Notes: a model not told the origin generated them from the letters alone. A stretch of 64,000 nucleotides of DNA from Rhizophagus irregularis (GCF_026210795.1 NC_089441.1:868001-932000), one strand, 5' to 3'. Numbered from the stretch's first letter, positions 12,025 through 23,767 are shown. A program made the numbers and translations.

Positions 12025-12716
12025 TTGTTTGTTTGATAATAAAAGACCAATAAATCACGTTTTTTTATAATATAATAGCGAAATTATTGTGAAGTCTATT
12101 ATTTTAAAAGCCACAAAATATTTGTAATACGCAAAATAAACAAAGATCATTATTGACTACTAAAAAAGAAGTTGTGAGACAAATAGATTTTTTTTACATG
12201 TGTTTGATCCGGTTTTCATTGTTTGTATGATTAATTAATATATTTTTGGAAATTTGTGCAACTTGCTAAAGAGTTTTTTTTTACCCTTTTTTTTAAAAAA
12301 AAAAGAAAATATGTAAAAGGTAAAAAACTGCATCGATTCGTTAGGAATGAGGATAGGCGTTATAGGATTCAGATTCACCATCCTTTATATATAATCTAAG
12401 ATATTAAATTTGCAAAAGTTTCTGGTAGATAACCAAAAAAGAGTAATACTTTGCAATTTTGATGATCATTTGATCATTTAAATCTGGCTAAAAAAATTTG
12501 TATCCCCGTATGTATTTTTAAAGTACAACGGGTTGGGTTACCGAATAGGAATAATTAACATCTGCTTACTCTACGATAATCAATAAATCAAATGTGTCCG
12601 TTAAAATTCCCTTTTTAATTTTGACGGAATATATACATAGAGTCAGTTCCGATTCTGTGGTAAAATCAATCTTATTGTTCTTATCGTGAAATAAGTAATG
12701 GTAACTGTGGGTATCA

Positions 12717-12747
12717 ATGATTTTCAAAGCGCAGCCGTGAAAATCAT
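12717..12747. repeat. Small palindromic insertion in copy 2
   Basis: A hairpin with arms ATGATTTTC and GAAAATCAT around a G+C-rich loop. Copy 1 has simple ATGATTAAT at the matching place (about 4006), so this is an insertion specific to copy 2. Confidence 0.6.
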
Positions 12748-13024
12748 GATATTAATAACAATAGACTTTTTATTTGGGACTTTTTATCCATCTTTTTAAA
12801 TAAACCCCACCCAAATAGGAACCGTAGGATAATAAACAATATGTTATTTATAAGTACCAAAAAAATATTATATAACTAGTTATAGATATATTAATAGTAA
12901 AAATTTCGAAATCTTCACAGAATCACATGCTGGTACTGCTACAAGTAAAAACCGGAATTCATACTTATTCTCATATAAATAGATCCATTATTTTGCACTA
13001 CATTATAGTTTTACTATTTGAAAA

Positions 13025-14725
13025 ATGACCGACTTTTTAAATTATTCTTCATTATTAATTTCTACAACAATAAAACATTATCTTAATGGACCTCCAAGAC
13101 CTTCATGGGATTTGAAAAATCATTTAACTTTTGCAAAGTTTTCATCATCATCCAATAGTACCAAAACAATTGAGCAATTACAAACTGTTAATTCTGTTCC
13201 TGTTCCTGCAAAAACTGGCGTGATTATAAATGAATTGAAGATAAATAATGAATATAGAAATGAAGCACAAGTTCATCTTGATAAAATTTTGAAACCATAT
13301 GAACATGTTTTAGACCCTGAATGGAAAAATTTAAAAGATGATGGAATTTTTGCTGAATGGGTTCAAGTTCCTAATGATGAATGGGAAAAAAGAGAAGTTA
13401 GGAAAACTATTTTGTTTTTACACGGTGGAGGTTATATTTTTCTTCGTAAAGAATCTCATCGTCCTATTACAAGCTCTCTTGCTAAAATAGCAAATGCAAG
13501 AGTTTTAGGTATGCTTAATCTTGGAAGAATGAAATTTTTATTAATCTTTAAATCTATATCTAACTAAAATTTTCGTTTATAGTAATCAATTACCGGCTAG
13601 CACCTCAAAATCAATTTCCTGCCGCATTACATGATGCATTGGCTGCTTATTTATATCTTTTAAATCCTCCAAAAGATGCGGGATTTGAACCTTTAAATCC
13701 AAAAAATATTGTCTTTGCTGGCAATAGTGCTGGAGGCGGTTTAAGTCTAGCTCTTGGTCTTGCTATACGTGATGCTGGTTTGTCATCATCGGGTGGTATT
13801 ATCGGTTCGGTAAATATAGATTATACTTTTTTTTCTTTGTATTGTATTACCAATCATTCACATGATAATATCACGACACATTACAGAGCCCATGGGTTGA
13901 TCTAACAGTTAGCATGCCTTCAAGAGTAAGTGACGAATGTGCTGATTTTATTCCAAATCGTAAAGGTGGTGGTACTGCTGATAATTTTACAGAATCTCAA
14001 GCTAGTAAAGAATACAAAGAAAAAGATGCTGCACTCGCAGCGAAGATTAAGAATCAAAATCTTGGTCCAAAAATTTGGCATGATTCCTTTAATAGACCTG
14101 GTGGAAGATTACAATTATACGTAGCTAATGAAGGTTTAGCAATTCCATATGTTAGTCCAATGTTAGCTGAAAGCTTATGCGATTTGCCTCCTTTATTATT
14201 GGTAATAAAAGATATCCCTTGATCCTCTCTTAGATTTTTTTTATACTAAAAAGGATTTATTTGTATAATATAGACTGTAGGAGATGATGAAAGATTACTA
14301 GATGAAGTGATTTATTTTGCTCATAGAGCTGCTGAACCAACTAAATATAAAGGTCCATCTTATAATGCTGGTAAATTTGAAAAATCTCCATTCCAAACTC
14401 CGACAAATACTACACTTGAAATATATGAAGAAATGCCTCACGACTTCCAAGTAAATATTACTAAAAATTGATTTTATTTTTTTATTAAAAAAAATTAAAA
14501 ATTAACTCTTCTAATAATGTATTCTAGATGTTAATGGAACATGTTTGCACTACGAAATCATATGAACGTATGGCTGAATTCATAAATAGGGTGACGAATA
14601 TTCTTAACGAACCTCTTCCTCCTTCCTCTTATAATTGTGTAAATGTTAAAGGAGAGTTTGGTCCTTTAAAGGGACGTCATGAAAAATGTCTTAATTGGGA
14701 TAAAATTGGCATTGTACCAAGCTAA
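13025..14725 (+). CDS. Alpha/beta hydrolase, HSL-type esterase/lipase, copy B (5 exons)
   Basis: Exons 13025-13508, 13583-13809, 13887-14201, 14274-14450 and 14528-14725 give 466 residues in one frame with the same intron positions as copy A. Family motifs: HGGG at 133-136, YRLAP, GNSAG with Ser210, GDDE Asp near 346, and His398 in MPHDF. Relative to copy A there are two one-codon insertions (the SSSS stretch near residue 42, and the GGGT stretch after the third exon start) and a three-codon loss in the proline run near the C-terminus, all preserving frame. That pattern and the retained catalytic triad suggest both copies remain under selection. Predicted cytosolic or membrane-associated ester hydrolase; substrate unknown. 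Confidence 0.9.
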
Positions 14726-15236
14726 TTAATCACACGAAATGAATTGAAATGAATTCAATACTACTTCACTATTTCACGTAAATTGATAAGTAAGTTAATA
14801 ATAAATTTAATAGATTTTAAATTGTGAAATAATAAGATCATATTAATTTATCTGAAGATTTTCTTTTTAGTGTACTGAAACTTTCGTATATATTACGGTA
14901 TATTTCATTTTTTGTTAGCTAGTTTATTTATTTATTTATTTTATTTTATTTATTTTTTGTTTTTTTTTTCATTTTACAATTAAAAATAAAATTTCAAATT
15001 GATTATAATAATTTTTACGAATTTTAAAATATAAAGTTCTATTTTAATTAATGGAAGTATTTTGTAAGTCAGAAATTCAAATATGTTGATTATTGTTGCA
15101 AAATCATAAAATCATCTACCCGCCCTAAACAAAAAACACGAATTGATACGAGTACGATGAAAAGTTTTTAATTTCAAATTGCCGCAGCATATCCAATCCG
15201 AGAGTATCAGTCACATGTGATTTTGTATAATTTATG

Positions 15237-15322
15237 GATATTGTACGGTGTTGTATTTATATTGGTTAACGTCACGTCGTCACGATATGACGTTAACCAA
15301 TGTAAATACCACGTGCAATATC
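15237..15322. repeat. Long subterminal inverted repeat at left end of Crypton-like element
   Basis: Left arm (15237-15273) and right arm (15287-15322) are inverted copies of about 36 bp, sharing TTGGTTAACGTCA and the outer GATATTG, with a 13-base loop. The outer 13 bases, ATATTGTACGGTG, recur inverted at 17132-17145, at the other end of the element. Confidence 0.75.
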
Positions 15323-17145
15323 TACGGCTAATGCAGATCATGCTCCATTAAAAGTTTATTTAATTATAAGCTTTTTTTTCTTCCTAGTTCTTTTTTTTTC
15401 TTTATAAATAAATTTCTTTTTTGTCATTATGCCTCGTGAAAATAACAGAATTTATGAAAAAGCTTTATTAAGTTGTATATTAGATAGAAAATGTTTAATA
15501 TTATTCATAATAATTTTGATTTTTGAATAAGGCTTCAAGTGAAATTTAGAAAAAAATGTGAACTTCTTCTGTGAAATTGGAAAAGTTAAGAATACAGAAT
15601 ATTCTACCAATAATTGGATACGTGCTGTAGAATTATTTCGTGCTAAAAATAATTAGTATAAAAGAAAATTAGAGGAAATATCCGAAATAAAAGTGTTGGA
15701 TTCTCAATTAGCACAATATTTAGCAGCCATGAAACAGCAAAATGGCAATGAATATTCTATTTCTTCAATTAAAGTGGCTTTTTCAGCAATTTATCGTTAT
15801 TTAAATCAAAATCAGTCATATCAAATTCAATTTATATGATGATAAAATATATAAGCAATTCTGGCAAGTTCATTCAGGGAAAATTAAATATTTGACAGAT
15901 TTAGGATATGGAGAAAAAAATGGTTCTAATGGATTGTCTAATGAAGAAGTTCAAAATATTTTAAACCATTCTATAATGGATGGATCTACACCACAATCAC
16001 TACTTAAAAAAGTTTTTTTTTTTACAATGCAATATTATTAGGCTTACGTGGGGGAGAACATTTTTATTTAATGGATGAAGATTTTAAAAAACGTGAAGAT
16101 GGAGGTTTTGATATACTTATATATCAATCCAAAACAAATCGGCGAGTGGAAATCGGAAATCGTGGAAAGGCTGCTGATAAATTTATCTTACCAAATAATC
16201 CAGATATAATTGGAGTTTATGAAAATATTTGTCCTACTGCCCTCAAGTGGCTGAGCCAAATTTTTATCTTCAAGAATGTGACGAACCAGATGGTAAATTT
16301 AATGTTATTATTTATTTCATTAATCTGTTTATTTATTTAATTTATATCCGTTAATTTGTATTATTAGCTTTATATACAGGATGCTGGTATAAGGGAATTC
16401 ATGTTAGACAAAACTGATTAAAAAATTTTATGAATAAAATATGCAAAATGTGTAGTATTGATTATATTAACCAAAAAATTACAAACCATACTGGACGTAA
16501 AACACTTGTACAAGAGCTTCAAAAATTGGGTTTTTCAAGAGATTCAATGAAATTAGCAACTCGACATAAAAATGTAGAAAGTTTAGATTCATATGAATTA
16601 CCAAGAGAACAAGAACAAATTGGAATGATTAATAATTTGGTAGATAACATTCAATGTACTAAAAGAAAACAAGGTATGTAATAAACCAAATATTTTATCA
16701 TTATGTTAATGAAAAATATGAATTGATTTAAATTTATTATTTAGAGGAATTTGACGCTAATACATTTGATATTGATAACAATTATAAGATGAAAAAGAAT
16801 AAAGGATTTGTTACAGCTAAAGAAGGTTAGAAATATTATTGAAGTTTTTTGATTTCATTTTCTTTATTTAGTATATTTTAATTAATATTTTTTAATTTAG
16901 CTTTTGCCTCTAATTGTGAAATATCAAATACGAATAATTTGAAAGATTTACATAAATCTTTACAAGAAATTAATCCTAACAATACTAATCAATTTAATAA
17001 ATAGTGGAGTTTTACAACGTGTAAAATTAAACATTAATATTTCAGACACGTAAATGACGTAAATGTTCATCATTTAATTATTGCATAATCATGCTGATTT
17101 TGCTTGACCAATATTATCATATATTGCCGATCACCGTACAATATT
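15238..17145 (+). mobile_element. Crypton-like tyrosine recombinase element with 13-bp TIRs
   Basis: Terminal inverted repeats ATATTGTACGGTG/CACCGTACAATAT bound a 1.9-kb segment absent from the homologous copy at 3.3-6.8 kb, so insertion after the duplication is directly supported. The cargo is a decayed tyrosine recombinase gene. No convincing target-site duplication is visible. Cryptons are known for tyrosine recombinases and normally lack TIRs, so the inverted ends are unusual; the TIRs could instead belong to another element into which the recombinase was captured. Confidence 0.65.
15429..17004 (+). pseudogene. Tyrosine recombinase (Crypton / DUF3504-like), decayed
   Basis: Pieces in shifting frames read as a recombinase. 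The core-binding part has an in-frame TAG near 15653, and a frame change occurs near 15835. A run of Ts at 16012-16023 shifts the frame just before the catalytic Arg motif LRGGEH (about 16040-16060). Then come the beta-strand Lys in QSKTNR, the box II motif NHTGRKT (His and Arg, about 16485-16500), TRHKN and the candidate nucleophile Tyr in ESLDSYE (about 16590). C-terminal exons at about 16744-16826 and 16901-17004, with GT/AG junctions, finish at TAG. The full R-K-H-R-H-Y set is still visible, but several lesions make it inactive as written. Confidence 0.75.
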
Positions 17146-18079
17146 AAGCATCAAGTAGTTTATTTTTGTACAATATTAAAAGAGAAAAAATTGTTGATGG
17201 AACTCCTGTTAAATACGATCCTATAGGGCCGTGCGATAATATATTTTAATGAAAAACTATATTTCACCTTCCAGACTGACATAAATACTTTTCACCTGTC
17301 AAAAGGTCTTTATGTTTTAGGAAGAATATGTAAATGGGAGAGAATCTTCTTCCATTCAATAATCTGGAAAGATTTCTGATTTAAATTCGTAGCCAAGTAT
17401 TGGTAAGAAATGGCAAATACATTAGGTGAGCTTTGCCAGTTTATAATCATGCTGCAGTTCAATTGATTGCAAAGGATGTCTCATAAAAATATCAAGCAAT
17501 AGCCAATAGGAACGTTAAAAATAACAATTATAGACTTATAGTACTGATTAATTAATAGTTAAAATAATCATTATTAAAAATTATTACAGTTATGGCTACA
17601 CCCTATTTTATTTTATTTATTTTTATTTTATTTTATGTGAAGTCGGAAAGAATATCATATGGCTACACTCTATATAATCTTTCCATAATCGCTGAAGGTT
17701 TATGGTATCACGTGACATTGTGATAATCTGTAACCGCAAAATTGAATAGTCATGACTAATATTATAACAATACAATATAGATATTTGTCAGCGGTTTTTA
17801 CTGCAAGCAATTCAAAAAAGATTTATCAGCATAAAAAACTTTTCAATGTAAAAAGTAAAAAAAAAGTAAAAAAAAGTAAAAAGTCTCACGATCACACTAT
17901 AAATTCAGTTACGAGTTTATTTGTAGTCTATTTAACGATTTTAATGGCTTGATATTCATCATCAATAATAAAGTTAAGATATCACATGTATGATCAATAT
18001 AATCATGGGTCATCTTTCGAATTCTATTGATTTAAATATTGATCAAGCATTCTGACTATACTAGCAGATCCATAAAGGG
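17146..18079. other. Spacer with duplication tail
   Basis: 17255-17435 is the far end of the segmental duplication. The rest is A+T-rich with TTTTA repeats (17605-17640) and no supported gene. Confidence 0.5.
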
Positions 18080-18245
18080 TTTTACTTCCCGCTCTCCCTA
18101 TATATATTTCCCACTCTTTCCTTTTCTACCTTTCGTTCGTTGTCTCTTATTTATCTCACATTTTCTCTCCTTATTTTACTTATTTTACTGACTCCCTCCT
18201 TCTTTATTCCTTCACCACTTCCCTTCTTTTATCTTTTCATTTAAT
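18080..18245 (+). promoter_or_regulatory. TATA-like site and pyrimidine tract before structured repeat
   Basis: A TATATATAT run (18099-18108) is followed by about 130 nt that are almost entirely C and T. This arrangement resembles fungal promoters with CT-rich initiation regions, and points rightward into the hairpin-rich segment starting near 18310. Transcription is inference. Confidence 0.4.
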
Positions 18246-18310
18246 ATACTCCTTTCATCTTTACATTTAACTTTATAAAGGAATATTGCGGTGATAGATA
18301 AAGATTTTTC

Positions 18311-18628
18311 TTGTTTTTCGGGTGCTTTTGTTGGAGCAGCATGATGCTATGCACGGGTGGGAGCATAGGAGGCTTACTTTGTAAGCCTATGAGTACCAGC
18401 TTTTGCTGCAGTCTCATAGTAAGGGCTGGTTGGAACTTTTTGGAGCGGTATAGTACTATGCGAGGGTTAGAGCATAGGCGCTTGCTTTTAGTAAGCTCGT
18501 GGGTACCAGCTTTGCTGCAGTCCTGCGATAGGACCGGTTGGTTGTGGTACGGCATGGTGCTATGCGTAATTTCATGGGAGGAGCATAGTACACTTCTTAG
18601 GAAGTCCCTTGTGGTAGGGCCGTAGTAC
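18311..18628 (+). ncRNA. Candidate structured RNA: three ~106-nt hairpin-rich units
   Basis: Three diverged tandem units begin with GGAGC or GGTAC at 18333, 18442 and 18546 (spacing 109 and 104). Each has GCAT..ATGC-like inverted bases near its start, and GAGCATAG followed by a hairpin. In unit 1 the hairpin is AGGCTTAC-TTT-GTAAGCCT, in unit 2 CTTGC...GTAAG, in unit 3 ACTTC-TTAG-GAAGT, so the stem is kept while the bases change. CAGCTTTGCTGCAG recurs in units 1 and 2. G+C is far above the surroundings. Both strands are open for about 104 codons, but unit spacing is not a multiple of three, so coding is doubtful. Confidence 0.55.
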
Positions 18629-18639
18629 TTTTCATTATT

Positions 18640-19190
18640 ATATTAATATGCTTAATAATGAAAAATGGCAAGATTTAAAAATGTGATTAATAAAAATTCT
18701 GTTTTTGTATAAATTAATTCCAACCCACAAGATTTTTCGAATTATGATGGAAATAAACTAAATATTTTCAGGTAATTATTGAACTTAATGCACGAATAAC
18801 TGTCTTTTTTAACTGTTTATTTTCTTTTTTGATTAATCCCTGTTTATTAAAATAAATGTTTACTAATCACAGCCACCATGATTTTATGAAAACATTATTA
18901 TTAAATTAACAAAAAAGGGCAGAATTCGCGGTGTTGCAAAATATACTATTATATATAAAAAGATATCAAATTAGACTTGCAAAAATCAGACTCTTTATAT
19001 TCAATTTTATCTAATATATAACAATCATTTTGGGTAATTATAATATGACAAATAATTGTTCTCAAAATATTTCATTTTCATTTTATCAATTGACTATTAT
19101 ATAACTACAACATAAAATTTTTATGTCGCTATCCCGATAAATAAACTTTAAAATAAATATTTAAAATTACCGTTATAAATAATATCTACA
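18640..19190. other. Gene-free A+T-rich spacer
   Basis: No gene or element recognised. Confidence 0.5.
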
Positions 19191-19194
19191 CTTA

Positions 19195-19374
19195 CGCTGA
19201 TAAAGAATTTCTGCAAGCACATTGGAAATTTTTTTTACTTATTAGTATCAATTGTCCAGTAATTGTCCCAACAAATATGATGGGCGTTCTAGGTGCTTTA
19301 GGCGTTAGTTATTTATTGCGTGAATATAAGTATTATTTACGCATGATTACGCTTAAAAAATTTTCCGACGTATA
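19195..19374 (+). pseudogene. Wax-synthase-like gene fragment
   Basis: An open stretch contains NMMGVLGALGVSYLLRE, closely matching NMMGVLGAFAISSLLHE of the intact protein encoded at 20453-21847, preceded by an EFL...-like approach sequence. Only about 60 residues are left and the family's key histidine is replaced by arginine. It is a remnant of a tandem paralogue. Confidence 0.7.
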
Positions 19375-20452
19375 ACGAGTTCAAAACACTAATAAGAAAG
19401 CCAGACCATACTATTATTGACGTAAAATAGTATATTTAATTTATTTTTTCGAGGTAAATATTACATTTGCAAACCGACTTTATAAGTTTTATTGGTCAAT
19501 ATTTTACAATACCATTTACATTTTATTGGTTAGAATAGAACGATGAGATAGTTGAATTTTCTATACAGTAATAAGTGATGTAGTTTAGTTGATACGTTAC
19601 CATAAAATTATATATTTAGTAGTATGAATTTTTATATTACTGCATTCTTTAGATATGCGTACGTAATTTTGTTTTAATAATTAATAAAAGGATGGTGATG
19701 TGACTTTATATAACTTTTAAAATTAATTTATTTCTAATAAGAGTTAAATAAATTTTAATCATTACTTTATGTGTGAACTTGCTAATAGATTTAGTTCAAA
19801 AGGAAGTAGTGTAGTGCCATAACTATAGGATTAATTTTATACTTCGGAATTATAAGGATCGTCTATATTTTGTGTAACATTAATAGTCCGAAGTAAATTG
19901 GATCGGAAGTGAATATCATTTCAATAATAATTGTCATAGTAAATAATTAATATTTACGTTGATCAAAGGATCAATATATATAAACCCAACTTTTTGATTT
20001 AGTTTTAGTAGTTCTTTTCAACTCTTTTTCTTTAAGTCTCTTTTCTTTGAACAATTCTAATAATTTTTATAATTATTTTATAATGTTTTGACGAATTTTA
20101 TGATTATATTATTTATATTTGATAAATAATGGAGTTATAATAACATATTCTTACATAATAAAGAATAAACTTTTTATTAAATTATAAATTTTATGATTAT
20201 AATAAACAAACAAAATTCTTGTGGCGACAGAGTGGCAGAAGCTGTCGTTGCAGTAGAAAATTTTTTTTTCACGTTATTTAATTTGAATTTACGAAATATT
20301 CCGATTCTTAAGATTGGTTACACTATTTCGCTAAGCCACCTTTAATCACACCATCATTTGTAATCACGCCACATTATTGTGATCATCATTTAATTATATT
20401 AAGAGCAAGAATTTTTTAAGCAAGTGATTCACATAGATTACATATTTTCAAA
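19375..20452. other. Intergenic region and probable promoter of the wax-synthase-like gene
   Basis: Contains a TATATATAAAC-like site (19974-19984) followed by a pyrimidine-rich stretch (20010-20050), about 400-470 bases before the ATG. No other gene is evident. Confidence 0.45.
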
Positions 20453-21847
20453 ATGTCATCAACTTCTCGATCTAACTTTTATACAAAATCAAATCTGGTT
20501 TATATACCATTTTCAATAACGATCGCTCATATATTAATTTTTATCGTCAATTCGCCTTCATCAACGTGGCAAAAATTTCCACCTGAATTACCTAATTCAG
20601 TTTATTCTTCAGTATTTTTTGCTCCGATATTATTATTTATATCACTCACATATGAGCCAATTCATACAAGGAAACGTTTTTACGTATTATTATCTCTTGC
20701 ACTTTTATTTGTATCAATTCCGATGATTTATCGTGGAAACAAATCTTCACTTCACAATTGTTTTGTGACTATTGCTTTAGCTCATGGAATGAAAATGTTA
20801 TTATTCTTAAAATTAAATAGAACATACAAATATCCAAAGAATTCAAAAAATTTTAAACCGTACTTTTGGACATTATTTAATTGGCGTTTTAATTCTTATA
20901 TAATTCCTCCAAAATCGGATTATTCAAATGAAAAAGAGAAATCCTTAATTATTAAATCAACCACAACTTCACAAATTAACAAAAGATTACTTAAGTGTCT
21001 CATGATCATCATCGCGAAATGGTTAATGTTTGAACTTGTATTTTCTACTTTCCTAATTTCAACTAAATGGGCAACAGAAACCCCGGAAAAAGTTTATCAA
21101 GTTCGTTTATTAGAATTTTTTACAAAAGGAATTACTCCCACTACAATACCTTCAATTTTATACATCTTACATTTTTTCGCATGCGCATATTTATGGATGT
21201 CAATAAATTATGATGCCCCTATTTTCATTATTGCTATCATTTTTCGTTTATTTTTTCATTCCACATCAAAAAATAATCACTACCAATCCATTTTGATTCG
21301 ATTTGGTTTTCTCAACCCTTCAGAGTATATTTCTTTAAAAGAATGGATGATCACATTACTATTTAATACAAAACCTCTTTTTGAAGAACCATGGATGGCA
21401 TCAAATCCTCGTGATTTTTGGTCTACTCGTTGGCAATTATTCCTTAATGAATTTCTTAAGGAATATGGTTTTTTACCAGTTAGGAATTTATTAACTCCAA
21501 TTATTCCAAGAAAAATTGCAAATATGATGGGAGTATTAGGTGCTTTTGCTATTAGTTCTTTATTACATGAATTTCTTATGATTGCAAATTTTAATATTTG
21601 GACGGGAGAACAATCATTTTTCTTTATGATTCATGGTTTAATATTTATATTATGGGAAACTATATTTGGTTGTGAAAAGAAGGATGAAATTACAATGATT
21701 AAAAGGGTATTAAAATGGGTCTTATTATTAGTTATAAATTTATTGATTTTGCCTGCATTTGTTGAACCTTCACTAAGAAATTATAAATATTCCGAGATTT
21801 CAACTCTTACATCAGGTTATGCTCAACGCTATATGAAAAATTTATAA
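20453..21847 (+). CDS. Wax synthase-like MBOAT acyltransferase (intronless)
   Basis: A 464-residue integral membrane protein in one exon, with about eight hydrophobic segments (for example residues 17-33, 50-66, 80-96, and several after 180). The block NPRDFWSTRWQLFLNEF near residues 320-336 and the downstream SSLLHEF (about 370-376) match the wax synthase domain of the MBOAT superfamily, where the second block carries the catalytic His. The usual His of the RWH triplet is Gln here. The expected reaction is transfer of an acyl chain from acyl-CoA to an alcohol or sterol-like acceptor in the ER, plausible for a lipid-rich mycorrhizal fungus; the acceptor is unknown. A decayed paralogue lies upstream. 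Confidence 0.85.
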   Translation: MSSTSRSNFYTKSNLVYIPFSITIAHILIFIVNSPSSTWQKFPPELPNSVYSSVFFAPILLFISLTYEPIHTRKRFYVLLSLALLFVSIPMIYRGNKSSLHNCFVTIALAHGMKMLLFLKLNRTYKYPKNSKNFKPYFWTLFNWRFNSYIIPPKSDYSNEKEKSLIIKSTTTSQINKRLLKCLMIIIAKWLMFELVFSTFLISTKWATETPEKVYQVRLLEFFTKGITPTTIPSILYILHFFACAYLWMSINYDAPIFIIAIIFRLFFHSTSKNNHYQSILIRFGFLNPSEYISLKEWMITLLFNTKPLFEEPWMASNPRDFWSTRWQLFLNEFLKEYGFLPVRNLLTPIIPRKIANMMGVLGAFAISSLLHEFLMIANFNIWTGEQSFFFMIHGLIFILWETIFGCEKKDEITMIKRVLKWVLLLVINLLILPAFVEPSLRNYKYSEISTLTSGYAQRYMKNL

Positions 21848-22320
21848 AATCATGATATAAAAACTAATTTTAATATTTCATTATTATAATAAACAATATA
21901 TTTATTCAATTTAAAATTTACAAATAATACGTTAAAACAAGTGAGCAACCTTTTGGTTTGTAATGTTTGGCTGGCTTGCAGCGTTGGCTTGTGATGTTTT
22001 GCCATAACATCAGGTAATCTTTTTCCATGCGTTATGCACCAAAATGTACTTTCCTTAACTAATATTTACCATATTATATGTGTACCCACATTTGCTTTAT
22101 ATCATCAATATGAATTTGTCTATAATATAATTCTAAAAAAAAAATTACGTTTATTATATTTTTCTTTCCTGTTTGATTTTGTAAAAAAAAAAATTGTTTT
22201 CCGGGTTGGCAATCAAAAATCAGCTGATCTTTTTTTGGTATTGAAAAAATTAAAAAAAATGATTAGAAGAATTTATTTTCGGTATTAAAAAATAAATAAA
22301 TAAATAAAATAAAATATAAA
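21848..22320. other. Spacer
   Basis: 3' flank of the wax-synthase-like gene, with short GGCTTG repeats near 21970-21990 and A+T runs. No supported gene. Confidence 0.45.
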
Positions 22321-22321
22321 A

Positions 22322-22938
22322 AAAACGCCGGTGCAATGGAGGGCACGAATTGCGAATACTTAGCTCCTACAATCGATTCTGCTTATTTGCAGGTCACGGT
22401 GAGGGAAAGTTTCAGCGCCGGTTATTAGGAATACGAACGCCCTAAGACCATGTGGCGATCTGCTTTCGTTGCTGGAAGCCGATGATAAAAACCAAAGGAT
22501 TCATACCATTATGGATGGGGGAATTCATCAAGATGATTGAAGCTGAAGGTCTAATGCGGAAACATTGGGACAACGAACTGAATGTGCTGACCCCCTCTGA
22601 CCGACTTTGGTCCTTGCACAACAAGTGGGCTGGGCTAACACTTTACCCAGCGAGTCCATGAAAAACCTAGCGTATGTAACCTTGCCGAAGATTCCGTACG
22701 GAGCTTTTGCTCATGACACTATTTTTGCATTCAAAAGTTTGTGCGCAAAATAACCGCCTTCATGTTCCACTCCGATTACAAGTTCATTACTGATAAACTT
22801 CCGGCCAGAGAGAATACCAAAGGCTTTTCACCATTCCCGCAACCAATACCTCCAGAGCAGATTTCTGATAAATATGACCGGATTGAAGATCATTTGCGCC
22901 ATACATTAGAGGTTTATCGAAACTCATTAGACTGGTAA
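22322..22938 (+). pseudogene. Decayed coding-like island of unknown origin
   Basis: Base composition is clearly more G+C-rich than the surroundings. One frame is open at 22452-22661 (CWKPMIKTKGF...), another at 22680-22730, and a third at 22741-22938 ending EVYRNSLDW. A missing base near 22740 separates KIPYGAFAHDTIFAFKS from RKITAFMFHSDYKF, which would otherwise read on. I do not recognise the protein; a worn transposon or transferred gene fragment is possible. Confidence 0.4.
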
Positions 22939-23247
22939 TTGATTCTCACCTTTTACGCGTATTATTTTACTCCCTTTTTCTTTTTTCATTTAAAACCATT
23001 TCAACCAGAATTATTCTTCAAACATATTTACTAAATTTCATTTAATATTTTCCTTATCTCATTTTCGTTAAAAAATCACACTTTCGCAGATATTTTGCGT
23101 TAAATTTCATCTGGTTTTCTCTCCCTTTCTTTCTTTCATTAAAAAATTCCAATAAGAATCATTTTCACACATATTTTCGCCATTTCATAAAAAATTTCAT
23201 AATTACTTCCCATTTCCACATGTTTTTACTAACTTACTGAAGGTTAA

Positions 23248-23594
23248 TTAAGCCTTTTTTTTTGTTTCGACTAATTTAAAAGAATGGAAGGGAAATTGTC
23301 TAGCGGTTAGTATAATCAAATTTATTATGCTCAGTTGCAGTAGAATGTTGATCAAATTTATTTTTTTTCTGTTTTTTTTCAAACTTGGTTCTCCTGGTTT
23401 TATAATTGATAGACTATCATACTCCTTCTCATCGCTGACGAACTTCCGCACATCGACATGATGATAGAACCACCCGATAACTGCCCTGCAATGTTCCATA
23501 TCATATCTCGGATAGGCTGGGGATTCAACTCATGTCTTCTCCCAATAAGAGCCCGTCCTTTCTTAATAAATACTGACATGTTTGCGTCTGTCAT
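23248..23594 (-). pseudogene. Gene fragment on minus strand, unknown
   Basis: Two overlapping minus frames look coding-like: one starting MTDANMSVFIKKGRAL (23594) and one with HHVDVRKFVSDEKEYDSL (about 23470-23410). A frame change between them, at about 23490, would give one longer product. No family is recognised. A D-arm-like tRNA phrase, TCTAGCGGTTAGTAT, lies on the plus strand at 23300-23314. Confidence 0.3.
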
Positions 23595-23767
23595 ATTCGA
23601 CGATTTATAGCTGTATTAGTGTTATTATATAGCATAAACTTCATAAATTATCATATAAGTCTTTTTTTACTTATTCCAATCCAAGATATTCCTGCGATTG
23701 TTACATTGATTCATGCTAGTCCGGAATGCCGATCAACAGCTCGGAAGATTTTTGTTGCACGGTAGAC

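Larger units (their letters stand above)
12025..17435 (+). repeat. Segmental duplication, copy 2 (with later insertion)
   Basis: Same orientation and order as copy 1, including the gene and both flanks. Differences include a 28-bp palindromic insertion at 12717-12747, a ~100-bp insertion at about 12795-12895, and the Crypton-like element replacing the sequence between 15236 and about 17250. Homology to copy 1 resumes at 17255 with TATATTTCACCTTCCAGA and ends near 17428, where copy 1 continues into GCCATATGGCGCAG and copy 2 does not. Confidence 0.9.

Noticed and set aside
18241-18625. Protein genes on both strands over the hairpin repeat
   Set aside because: Open frames on both strands of the same repeat, unit spacing not a multiple of three, and no recognisable motif.
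23290-23400. A tRNA gene
   Set aside because: Only a D-arm-like phrase is present; no anticodon stem, T-arm or acceptor stem can be formed.
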